DNA of 64,000 bases from Syngnathus acus (taxonomy: Eukaryota > Chordata > Actinopteri > Syngnathiformes > Syngnathidae). The notes under the pieces were generated by a model, which saw nothing but the letters and a program-made list of their open reading frames with translations, did no database searches and was not told the origin of the DNA. The position numbers and the translations under genes were made by a program. Location of the stretch: contig NC_051095.1 in assembly GCF_901709675.1 (NCBI RefSeq), forward strand, positions 8,211,956-8,275,955, in the 5' to 3' direction. Shown in pieces: positions 1-15,276 of the stretch. Every line of letters begins with the position of its first letter. Position 1 is the first letter of the stretch.

Positions 1-3000
1 AACTAGCGTCTGATTGAATAATTGACTCTGCAGCACACAAAAAAAAAGAAATTTAGCTGATTTTTGTTGTAAAGTTAAAGTCAAATGTTTGCATCATATA
101 TTTTTACATATCGGTGAATGTAGGCAGTAATGGAACCCGCCTGTAAAAAAGTCATTTTCGATTTTTTTCCAATTTATCGGCCCATTAATCGGTTATGGGA
201 ATTTTACTCAGCCAAATATCGGAATCTGCCTCAAAAGTCCAACTCACAATTATGGTGTAATAACAAAAAATTATTGAGAAAATAGCACTCCAATAACATC
301 CTTTATAAAAACATATTAATATTAATGAAATTGAGTTTAAAGAAATAACTACTGTGTGTCATGATTTAATAAGGCAATTTATATGTAATTTTTTTTCTTT
401 CTGTTTTGACAGTAGCTGTAAGGAAAGCTTGGATACAGCTTTGGTGTTTGCCATCTTTGCCAGGATTACCCTACAAATAAAACTATGTCCTCGGGTCATA
501 CCTTGCCTAAATGAACCTGGAGAGAAGTGGGCCAGAGATCACCCAGGCCCTAGCCGGTGAGTGTCCGTTCACTGCTGAATGTGTTTCCCATTTGAAAGTT
601 GTTACCCAACAAAGCAGACATAATAAACACATCATCAACAAAATAGGGCAGATGAGCTGCCGCTCTTTTCATTCAAAGCTTGGCTCCTGTTTATTTCTTC
701 TGATCCTTTTGCACACTCGTGAACAGGTGAGATATTATTTACACTAATGTGAACAGTATGTCTGCAAACACACAATGCATGAGTCATTCACACGCACACA
801 AACACTGGTAGGCACGCAAAAAGCAGAACTCGCCAGAGTGGACACAGCAAGCCTTTATAGTCGGTGTCATCCACAGAAAAACACTCAGCGTCTTTATTAT
901 ATTTCTTACATTTTGTTTTTGTCTCGCCCTCAGAGTCCAGCAAGAGGCTGATTGCATGCTTGCATTGTCGTATCCATGGTAACAGCATACAAATGCACAC
1001 AGTAAGTACCTGAATTCTACGGATGGATTGAATACAGTAAGCAATGTAGATGTTCATTCATTTGACATCATTTGGACAAGCTGAACTTTTCATTCATTAC
1101 ATTTTATAGATTGCATTTTTTTTGGGTCACCTCTCACACGCACACAACTTAAAAGCAGCCACAGATTATTTAATGAGTGCAAATGTAAGGTTTCATTTTT
1201 GTTCTTAATTTGTTCTTATTTTTGCTTCAAAAAACAATGACAGAAAACTGAAAATAGTAAAAATGGCAGAAAGAAATATTCTAGGGATGTCTTCAAAAAG
1301 GCATAAAATCAAATAAAAAAAAACAACCAAACTTTCAATGAATTTCAAGTTCCTGCACAGCAGAAGATAACAGGTTGAAGAAGACCTTCCTCTTCCTTCC
1401 GCGCCCATATCATCACCAACACACGCACCTCTCCATCACATATGCACAAACACATTCACGCACACAAACGTATACAGACTAACACACAGGTACAATGCTC
1501 TTTCAACAAACACACACACGCAATACTGCTCTGTTCTACACAGGCATGCGAACACACTCGCTCACACGCAAATGCGTACGCACACACACCGATTGCAATT
1601 GGTGTTTGGCGTGTTTTCTGGCTGTGGTTGACAACACAGTGGTTGCCATGGCGCCGTCATAGCAACACTTCCTGTCCGTGCTAGACAGCCGCTGCTCACA
1701 AGCTCGCCTCCCAAAATAGCCTCTCAAGGCCCTTTGTGGTCAATGCGACACATCTGGATATCGTTTACAGATATTATTATTATCAACATCATCGTTGTTA
1801 TCAGCGCTAAGCTCTACAAAATTCTGGGTTTGGGGAGGAATTTTTCAAGGTCCCTTAAAATCTATTACAGCGTTGTACAGTGACATGCAGAACAGTTAAA
1901 TGTTCTTCCACGGAATGGTAGAAAGTCGAATTAACTTGTGTATTGACGGCAGTCGTACAACAGTCATGATAACTGTGTTGGAGTCAGTTGCGGAGCTTCA
2001 TTTTGACAAAACTAGTGCTTTGCCGCCATCTTGGTGTTGACAAACTATGTTGATGGCAGTAGATGAGCTAAATTTAGACAAAGGTAGTGCTTTGCTGCCA
2101 TGTAATTATATTGGCATGAACAGAGGAGCTTCATTTAACCAAAAGTAGTGCTTTGTTGCTATCTTTCATATTGGTGCCAAAGACTATGCTGAGTTAAGGT
2201 TTGCTTTGTCACCATCTTGTAACATCGAGAGAAAATTTTAGTCACCCACAATTACTCGTGAATTTTTGCAATGGTTGCAGGCCTCAGTCCATATTGCCCA
2301 CAAATATTATCCTGAAATAATCAACTTTTGATACGACATTCTCTTTTATTGTAGCTCCTCCTCCTGTGAATGTGTGAATCTCTATGACAAAATCCCAGAA
2401 GTGCAGATTGTTTACTTTCGTGGAGATCTGAGCATCCTAACAGATCAAAGCTAAGTGCAGTGATGTGGAAAGAATTTACAGAAAAAAAAAACATTTAGGT
2501 TGCCCATCACTGTGCAAACACACACACACGCACACACACACGCACGCGGTAGTTAGTCGGCGGCTCCGAACCCGACTTTTAGCCCCCTGACATGGCACAT
2601 ATTGCTACCTCGCGCACCCTCCTCGCCAGAACATCAACTGGGTTGAGAGATCGCCTCCCAGGCACTTGATTGACAGCGCGTGTACTGTTAAGTGGCGACC
2701 AATCGCCATCCGGCTCCAAAGAAAAAGCCATTGTGAACCCTCAGCATGCAAACCAAGCTGACGAGCACAGCTGCACTGCTATATTGTCAGAACTGTGGAA
2801 AGCCGTTCCAGCGTTTATTCCATTTCCTACTCGTGCGCTGAATTGTCCACTGGAGTACGAGGACGTGCAGTAGCAGGATGTGGAATATGAACGCTCAAAC
2901 GGCTCACCATGGAGAACACATGCTGTGCGTTGCTACAATAAGGTGACTCAAAAGCCCAACTGAAATGGACAAATAAATAAGACTACATTACAGTGATGGC

Positions 3001-3064
3001 GGACGAGATGGGCGGGCGTGACCAAGTAGCGGGAGAAGCCAAAAGGAAGCGGGCCGCCGCACCC
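1..3064. other. Non-coding region downstream of slc9a6
   Basis: No exon of a recognisable protein was found here on either strand. The part next to the slc9a6 stop is presumably its 3' UTR. The rest is AT-rich with CA-rich stretches (around 1430-1580 and 2518-2548). It also holds a degenerate tandem block (about 1990-2220) built on the phrase TAGTGCTTTGCTGCCATCTT, and RFX-like motifs near 970 and 1642. Where the 3' UTR ends is inference. Confidence 0.5.
2814..2819 (-). terminator. Possible poly(A) signal of slc9a6
   Basis: The minus strand reads AATAAA about 245 bases after the slc9a6 stop codon. It is the first such hexamer found downstream. Mammalian SLC9A6 has a longer 3' UTR, so later AATAAA copies could also be used. 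Confidence 0.3.
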
Positions 3065-7549
<4,485 letters not shown>

Positions 7550-8610
7550 GGCCTGATGTTTGGCAGCTAAACGCTGCAGCGTCGACGTTGCTGAACTCAA
7601 AACCTTCGACAATATCAAACACGACTGGCACAGGAGATGTAAACGACAGCAACAGAGAAATTGATTCCGACCCGGAAATGAAAAGTCGGACCTTTTTTTC
7701 CCCCCCCAGAACGCGTATGGTGGCTTCAGCTTAAAAGTTCCACGAGAAAAGACTGCACAATAAAATAATACCAAAGATACACTGTTAGTTTTAGTGAATT
7801 CAAAACATTTATTTACCCTTTGTTTCACATTTCATTTGAATATAAATGTAGAAAACAGAATTTTCCGCACCAATAAATTAAATATTGTTTATTTTGAAGT
7901 CCTGTATTTATTCTCAACAGGAAGCGAGTCCTATGGCGCTACGCGTTGCATTTTTTATTTGTCAGTTTTTGAATCAAAATTAAAAGGGGGCTTACAGTAA
8001 CAACGGCAAATCAACAAAATACAAAATTTTTGTAGAAAAAAACAGGAACATACCAACAAAATCAAATGATATAAACAACGCTATAACACAAATGTCCGAT
8101 TCTTATCTTATATCCGTCAAATATATTTTTTGCCGTTCAACCGTTATTTGTGACAAATAAAAAGATTTCTAAATTTGCACCAAGATTTTCCCTAGTATTT
8201 TGTTGATTGTCCGCTTTCCAAACAGTCTTCCCAAGACCACGGTGAGACCAAAACAGGTGACGTCATTGTGTCCTGTTGGTTTTATGTATTTAAATAAAGT
8301 ATACGGACATTTAGTATGACATTATAATCTATAACGCCGCACTGATAAAGTATTGCTATTAGTAGTTTAGTGTTAAAATATTTCGTCTTCAAAAAGTGTG
8401 AATGAGTGTAAATGTAACGATTGTTACTTTTCCTATGAGCACGTGAAAGCACCACGTGACCCCCCATTGGTTTCGACATGATTTTGTTCGGCTAGTAAAA
8501 CTGCTCTCCGATTTAAAACACTCTCGATATCATTTTCTATAGTTCGAACGCTTGGGTCGTAGTCTCCGATCTTCTTGTTCTATGGTGTCGTGGAAATTGC
8601 CAAAACGAAT
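7550..8610. promoter_or_regulatory. Shared upstream region of slc9a6 and taf7
   Basis: The start codons of slc9a6 (minus) and taf7 (plus) are 1061 bases apart and diverge, so this stretch holds both 5' UTRs and both promoters. No other coding exon was recognised. The slc9a6 side has a poly-pyrimidine run near 7690-7705. The middle (7780-8400) is AT-rich. The taf7 side carries two CACGTG boxes and an ATTGG (inverted CCAAT) box. No clear TATA box was seen near taf7. Exact transcription starts cannot be read from the sequence. Confidence 0.6.
8440..8470. promoter_or_regulatory. Two CACGTG E-boxes plus inverted CCAAT box
   Basis: CACGTG occurs at 8440-8445 and 8453-8458, 13 bases apart, followed by ATTGG at 8466-8470. 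The second box reads GGTCACGTGG on the minus strand, close to the CLEAR consensus GTCACGTGAC bound by TFEB/TFE3; USF and MYC bind the same core. It lies about 140 bases before the taf7 ATG. Function is inference. Confidence 0.5.
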
Positions 8611-11600
8611 ATGACCTCGAAACAGAAAGGTAGGTCCATTGCCCATCTCATTTGATTAGCTTACTATGCTAATGTTATCCCGGCTAGTTTCCCTTCAGCA
8701 ATGTAAACATAAACATCATGCACATGAAAATATATTCACTACAATTGTATTTGGTGGTGGCAGCTACATAGATAAATGGCTACAAACTAGTAATAACAAT
8801 AGGAAAAAAATGCACTACCTTAATAACGCGTATTTGTAACCTTTTGGGCTACATTAGTCTAATTATAGTATTAGTGAATGTAGTATGTCACTTTTGCAGC
8901 GTACTCTGCTTATGTAACGTTATCAAATATCAGCAGTTGTGATAAAGTGTCGCAGTTGTTGATGTCACAGTACAAAAGAGTAGTTAGTAAAATTATAGTT
9001 TATGCATTACTCGGCAAGGCGAGTTTGTTTGTACAGCACAATTAAGTCACAAGGTTAATCCACGGTGTATTACAGTAAATTGTAACAAAGTAAAGCTTAA
9101 CTAGTCGTTGCAGTTTATAGCAAGTCGGATAAGAGGCGGAATGCCTAAACAGCAGTAGCAAAGCAAGCTGTCAAGTTGCAAGCGATTCAATGCACTGAGA
9201 AAGAAATGACCTGCATGAATGAGAAGATCCGCATAGTGGTTGTAATTGAAATAAAAACTCTGGATGGGCTGTGGTTACGTACATGCAAGTTAACGTTCTT
9301 TTTGGCCTTCCAGCTGGTAAAGTTGGCTCCAAGAGTAAGGAGGACGCTCCATATGAGTTGGAGAATCAGTTCGTTCTGCGGCTGCCAACAGTAAGCATCT
9401 GCACGTTTTTTATTTTCTTCATCTATAAAATGCACTAATTTCTACAAACGTTTTGAATTTTACAAGGAGTATGCATCTACCGTAAGGAGGATTGCCCAGT
9501 CTAGTAGTATGAATATGAAGGACAGACTCACCATTGAGTTGCACCGTGAGTTACATCTTAAGGAATTTGAAAGTTTTAGAAGCCATTTCTTTTTTAATAT
9601 TAAATATGAATTCACAGCTGATGGTCGCCATGGCATCGTGAGGGTGGATCGTGTCCCTCTGGCATGCAAGCTGGTGGATCTGCCCTGCATCATTGAGTCT
9701 CTCAAAACAGTGGACAAGAAGACTTTTTATAAGACAGCTGATGTCTGCCAGGTAGAGCAGCACCAAAGTATCGTATTAAGGAACTAAAAAAAAAAGCCCT
9801 CCTTTATGTCATTCTGTTAAATCACAAAGTATGGTGGGTGTGTTTTCCTTTTTATGCTGGTTTCATTTTGCGTGTGTATTATATGCACTTCCTTTATTGC
9901 CAATTATTTGTCATTGGAATGTGTTATATCTTTACTTTGTGTGGTTAGATGCTGGTGTGTACACTAGATGGAGACCTGTACCCTCCTTTAGAGGAGCCAA
10001 CTGGCACCGATCCCAAGACCAAGAAGAAGGACAAAGACAAGGACAAGAAGTTCATTTGGAACCACGGCAGTAAGAAGTCAAATGTGCACACGTTTAAATG
10101 CTACACATTAGAATCGTCACTGCATTAATGACTTTCTCCCCTCTCCTCCCCAGTCACTTGTCCCCTCAAGAACACACGCAAGAGGAGATTTCGCAAAACG
10201 GCAAAAAAGAAGGTTTGCGCTACTCTTTTTTCGCCTCCCATTTTTTTTCTCGCCTCTCATCAGTCTTTTTAGCATCAATCTCCTCCTTTGGCTTTCTCTT
10301 CCAACAGCACCTCTAGTGAGCCTTAGATTTACATATAAATAAAAACTCTCCATCTTTGTTTGTCCCGAAGGCAAAGAAACAAACAAAAAAGCAATTTCAC
10401 TCGCGCTTCTTTTCATAGTGAAGGAGCTTCAACCTCGTCTCTTTGAATCAATCTTCCCGAAGGTGCAGAGTTGAGTCGCATCGATTTGGCTGCCTTCTGT
10501 TTTCTAATCGCTAATGTTCTCACTGGCAGCGGGCCAACTGCTGTAACCCGCACTCCGTCTCTCTCTACCTTGCAGTACATTGAATCTCCAGATGTGGAAA
10601 AGGAGGTGAAGCGGCTGCTGAGCACAGACGCCGACGCTGTCAGCGTTCGTATCCTTCCACCGTGGCACACGGCAAGGACAACATTGATTTTGTGTCATGT
10701 CACGCAGCATCACGTCTTAGCTGACATCGGGCCGCGCAAAACTACCGTAAACAAAACAGGTCATGTGAGCGGATAGATTGTCAACATTGTCAACTGCAGG
10801 GGTGGCTAAACTTTTTTGCCAGTCATCAGTTTCGTCCACTCTTACAAATAAAACACTGAATGCAATTAACCTAGCAACACCTTAATACTGCTAATCAAAA
10901 TGTAACATAGTTTAAAGGTCAAAGGTCACTGTGGGATGTGGCCCAATGAGTTCGGTGTTATTCTGCTCCATGCTCCTTGCAAATTTCATATTGTAGGCCA
11001 GTGCTGAGATTCAAACCAGGTTGGTTGCTTGTTGGGGAAATCACAAAGGGGTGCGTTGGCCTTGACCTGTGATGATCAGGATGGGAAGTCATAGCAGAGG
11101 ACGACATGAAGGACGGCGACCAGCATGGCTCACTGGCCAACCTGGACTCGTCACCCGGCACATCGGGACACAAGATGGGTCACGGATCATCAAGTAAGTC
11201 ATATATACACAGAGACATAACAACAGCTTGGCTAAAATTCAAATGTGTTGTACAGTTTGGCATAGTAGCAACATTTTCTGAAAAATGTGCTTCAAACGTT
11301 AACGAAGAACACAGATGTCGACAACCTGAGAGCAAATCCAATGATAAACTGCCTTTAAGCATAATGCAAATGTTACAACTGTACAATGTTACTTTGCCCT
11401 ACAATAATCTACTTTTTGAAGACTAAATGTCAAGTTTTGTCTTATTTTTGAAAACACAAAACTTGGATTTGCACCCCAAATCTGTTTCATCAGCACCATA
11501 AAAAAATGACAATAAAGGATTTCTATTCTATTAGATTCTATTCCAATGGAGCAGCCCAGCAGATTAAAAGCAATCTGAGGCTCATTATGAGCCGAAATGC

Positions 11601-14119
11601 CAGATGTTCCAAATAATTTTCAATATGACATGAATAATAACCTTGACAACAGCTGACACGGACAGAATTCAATGTGCGACTCGACAACCTCAGTTAACGA
11701 CCGATAACGTTTTTACTCGGGCCAGCCCAGCGTGACGAACTGCGGGAGATGTTCAACGACATCAGCAGCTCCAGCGAAGACGAGGAGGACGACGTGGACC
11801 GCCACGAAGATGAGGACCTGAACATTGTGGACACGGAGGACGACCTGGTTCAAGACAAGCTGGACGAGTCCGACCCTGTGCAACGAGAGTCGGATACAAA
11901 CAACCAAATAGGTGAGAGAAGACTTTTCTCTGTCGAGAGCAATTTTGGTGTCTGGAACAAGTCGTGTCAAATTTATGTGATGTCATATCCGAGCTATTAA
12001 TCAGCCTGAAGCTAAGCTAGGGATGGCTACGGTAAGTTGGAGAAGCACAGGTCGAGACATTTGTGGGTCAGCAATATTAGCCGCCAGCCTTTCCTCAGAA
12101 GTCCATTTTGGACTCACACTGTCAGGTCGCGCAAGCCTTGCACAACAACTACACCGTTGTGATCAAACAGATTTCAGTTACTACAAGAATAATTATTTGT
12201 ATTGTATTTGAATATGAGTAGAATAAACAAAGACTAAGGTTGTGAGTAGTCGCGTTAATTTGTAATGACGTTAAAAGTCATGATATTAGAAGAATTCATT
12301 TTCCTTATATATTCAGGTGAAAAGTTCTCATTGTTACTTCTCAGTGCTGTCCTGACACTCTGTAGGAACAACGTCACCAGCTTAGTTGTGAAGGGAGCTG
12401 CAGTTTTAATTGAGGTGAGGTAGCAGGCCGCCACTTTAGAGTAATTGAATGGCCGCTCTGTGTGCAGGATCATTTAGATGTCCTTTGAGTGCTTTGCGGT
12501 CCTTTTTTAATGGATGTGTTGTACCCATTAAACATAATTTGTGACATCCTGGCGAGCCAGGACGAGCGGCCCCTGACTGTCAGCCGTGTGAAAATGACCA
12601 TCATGGTTTCTTTGGCTCCCTCACAAGTACACACAGCCTTGTTTAAATGACAGAAACACAAAAGTACACGTAACTGATATTTGCCGTATTTTAAGCAGAA
12701 TGAATCGGCCGAAGAGTTACGTACGAATACTGAAGTCAATGATTAAGATGAGAATGACAGTGGATTTATTTCAACACATACTTTTTTTTTTTAAGATATA
12801 TGTATACTTTTTGTTTTAACTTGACTTAAATGCCCTTCTGCCGTTGCAGTGATGGAATACCAGGTGCAGATCAGCGGCATCAAAGCCAAGCTTCAGGAAA
12901 CGCGAGCCCGCAAGAAGCAACAGGAGGAGCTGATCATGAAAGTGGAAAACCAGGCCCTAAAAGTGAGCCCATACACACTGACACGACATATATTAATAGA
13001 GGATTTGGAAAACAAGAGCTCAGAGGCAGAAATTAATTATAAAAGTTGATTGATTTTAGTGCTAGTGTGTATTATATAGTCATGGGAAGGCTATTTTCTG
13101 CTCATGTCTATAGCACTCATTTGAATTGTTCCTTACTTAATAGTGATATTTTCTTCTAATGACGTTTTTCAATAGTTGTAATCGATAATCAGTCCAATTT
13201 AAAAAAATAAAATCACGACACTTTTATATTACATCTTTGTTAGAGCAATTTATTTATTTATTAAAATAAAATTTAAATTGTAAGGAGAATCTTTTTAATT
13301 AAAATATAATTTTTAAGTAAATTCCAGTAAATTGAATGACATTAAACTCACAAGATTCACTTTTTCATATACGGCCCAAAATAAATGATACTTTTTATCA
13401 GAATGAGGTCAGAATATGAATAAAATGACAGTGGGACCTTACTGGGTCATTCATTTTGGCATCATTACGTCTGGGTTATAATTGCAAATTGGGACAAATT
13501 GCATTCAACCTGATGCTCGAGCTGGCGGGACAGCGAGCAGACACGACTGCCATTTAGCACTCCCGCTGTCCGTCGTTTTGGGGCCGCCGTCTGCAATCGT
13601 TACCGTCACGGTCGCCACGCCAAAAGGTCAGCCGTCTCTGACTGACATTCCCTGTGGCCTTTCTGTCAGAGCGCAGATAGTCACGCATGCACACGTACGC
13701 ACACAGACACACGCGCACACATAGGCACACGCACGTTTGAAGCCATCAAAATCAAAGGAGGTGCAAGATGGCAATTCCAAACAAATGTCCCATTTCTCTC
13801 CTCCCAGAACCGATTCCAAGCATGTTTGGATGAGATTATTCAGCAGGAGGAGCGCGAGATGGAGCAGGTAAGGCTGCCATGCTGTCAAATGACTAGAAAA
13901 TGCCATTCAGTGCTTTCCCCTTGGTGCCAAGGAACTATGTTGACGTGAGTCGACACCTCCTTGGCATCAATAGGCTTTTTCGAGTGGACGGCAACATTTC
14001 AGAGAAGTCATTTTTACTCAATGATGTCTTTGGTTATGACATGAAAGCCTCTCCTGTTTGTGCTGCTCCGACAGTTGGCCTCGCTTCAGGAGCAGCTGGA
14101 CTCGCTGATCGAGAAGTGA
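8611..14119 (+). CDS. taf7: TFIID subunit 7 (TAF7/TAFII55), complete
   Basis: Nuclear TFIID subunit that binds TAF1 and restrains its acetyltransferase activity until initiation (family knowledge). Twelve coding exons: 8611-8629, 9314-9390, 9467-9545, 9618-9751, 9949-10069, 10154-10212, 10576-10648, 11080-11193, 11726-11911, 12850-12962, 13808-13867, 14075-14119. They total 1080 nt, in frame, 359 aa (human TAF7 349). The N-terminal TAFII55 domain is shown by APYELENQFVLRLP, MKDRLTIEL, DGRHGIVRVDRVPLACKLVD, KKTFYKTADVCQML and KKFIWNHGITCPLKN. Next come the basic RKRRFRKTAKKK and the KYIESPDVEKEVKRLLSTDA stretch. An acidic SSSSEDEEDD region and a C-terminal coiled coil ending LDSLIEK close the protein. 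The exon 7-8 intron is U12-type. Human TAF7 is intronless, so this multi-exon gene has the structure expected of the ancestral/TAF7L-type locus. Confidence 0.96.
10649..11079 (+). other. taf7: U12-type GT-AG intron in taf7
   Basis: The donor is GTATCCTT, the U12 5' splice site consensus. CCTTGAC, a U12 branch-like motif, has its A 14 bases before the final AG, and there is no long polypyrimidine tract. These borders give CGA (Arg) across the junction and keep the frame (AVSVR|WEVIAED). Confidence 0.85.
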
Positions 14120-14567
14120 GCACCAGGGGGCGCCCTCATGGCATCCTCAGCACCATACGTGAAAGTGAATGATGAAGAGAACCAGGAGGAGGAGGAAGAT
14201 GTGAGCCTTGACAGACAGACTTGCTGTGTCATTCCTTTTTAGTTAGATATTTTTACCCAGCCCTCAGAGAGCACGGCAATTTGCATATTAGCTCAAATCA
14301 CGTTGTTTGGAGCCGTCTCATTAAAGTGTTTTGTTCAAACAGAGACTGATATATGTGTTGTTTTTGTTTTGTTTATCTAGTCAATGCCGTTGTGATGGCT
14401 TCCTGTTACGCACGCATTCACGCAGGAAGTTTATTTGGCCTTTTTACCATTTATAAACTCTGGCAAATTGTTTTTTTACCCCCATTATTTGGAATTAATT
14501 CAAGGTGAGTTGAATCACTGTGCAAATATATTCCTTATGTTTCCTCCCAAAGGTCTTTCACTAACCA

Positions 14568-14573
14568 AATAAA
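14568..14573 (+). terminator. Probable poly(A) signal of taf7
   Basis: AATAAA lies about 450 bases after the taf7 stop codon on the coding strand, and a T-rich stretch follows. Confidence 0.45.
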
Positions 14574-15031
14574 AACATGAAGGTTAATTTTTATAGGTTA
14601 GCAGGTTTTACTCCAAGTTTAATTATTTATGTAATTTTATGAGAAAAGGGTTTTACAATAGAAGTTGTGCATTTTACAAGAATACTTTTTTTATGAGAAA
14701 AAAAAGTTGTAGTTTTTATGATATTGGTCATATTTAAAGAAAAAAGTTATAATGAGAACGTTTTATTATATCAACAATAAAAAAAAAAACATTGAAAATT
14801 GCCTCTCAATAGGGATCTTGGTCCTGTTTTGGGAGAATTAATATTTAAAACATGGCAAAATATAGGATGCAATTTTTTAACGATGTTTTTGATTTGACTA
14901 TAGTTGTTATATTATGAGATTAAGCATGTTACCAACATTGCACATTTTACGAAAGACTATCCAAAATATTTTAGTGCTTTGAGTGACGAAAGCCAGCACG
15001 TGTGTTGTGGCCTGTTCCTTTCCCTTCATTG

Positions 15032-15200
15032 GGATTACGTTCCTTTCTCGAAGGATCTCTGGCTTTGTGGAGGTCACCCGAATTCATTTTTTCTCTTACT
15101 CCGGCCCCTTCCTGCAGGGATGTACCCGCCAATTGTAGCAGCCAGCCAGGGATTAGCTCCTCAGATTAAAGTGGCCAGATCGCCCGTCTCAACCTAATCC
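15032..15200 (+). promoter_or_regulatory. Cluster of CRX/OTX-type sites before aipl1
   Basis: The core TAATCC or its complement GGATTA occurs at 15032-15037, 15150-15155 and 15195-15200, the last about 77 bases before the aipl1 ATG. Photoreceptor homeodomain factors CRX and OTX2 bind this core, and AIPL1 is a photoreceptor/pineal gene in vertebrates. Activity here is inference. Confidence 0.45.
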
Positions 15201-15276
15201 CGCCATCTGTCAGAGAGCAAGCGACCAGGCGCCTCTCTCATCTCAGGGCCAAGAAGAAGAAAGAAGCAGCAGCACC

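Larger units (their letters stand above)
14120..15276. other. taf7-aipl1 intergenic region
   Basis: It holds the taf7 3' UTR, an AT-rich middle (14580-14900) with no gene seen, and the proximal upstream region of aipl1. A taf7 poly(A) signal (AATAAA at 14568-14573) is plausible. Confidence 0.55.

Noticed and set aside
7550-7828. In-frame extension of slc9a6 exon 1 upstream of the chosen ATG
   Set aside because: The frame is open, but the extra residues do not resemble NHE6 N termini. The ATG at 7549 gives the usual leader and length.
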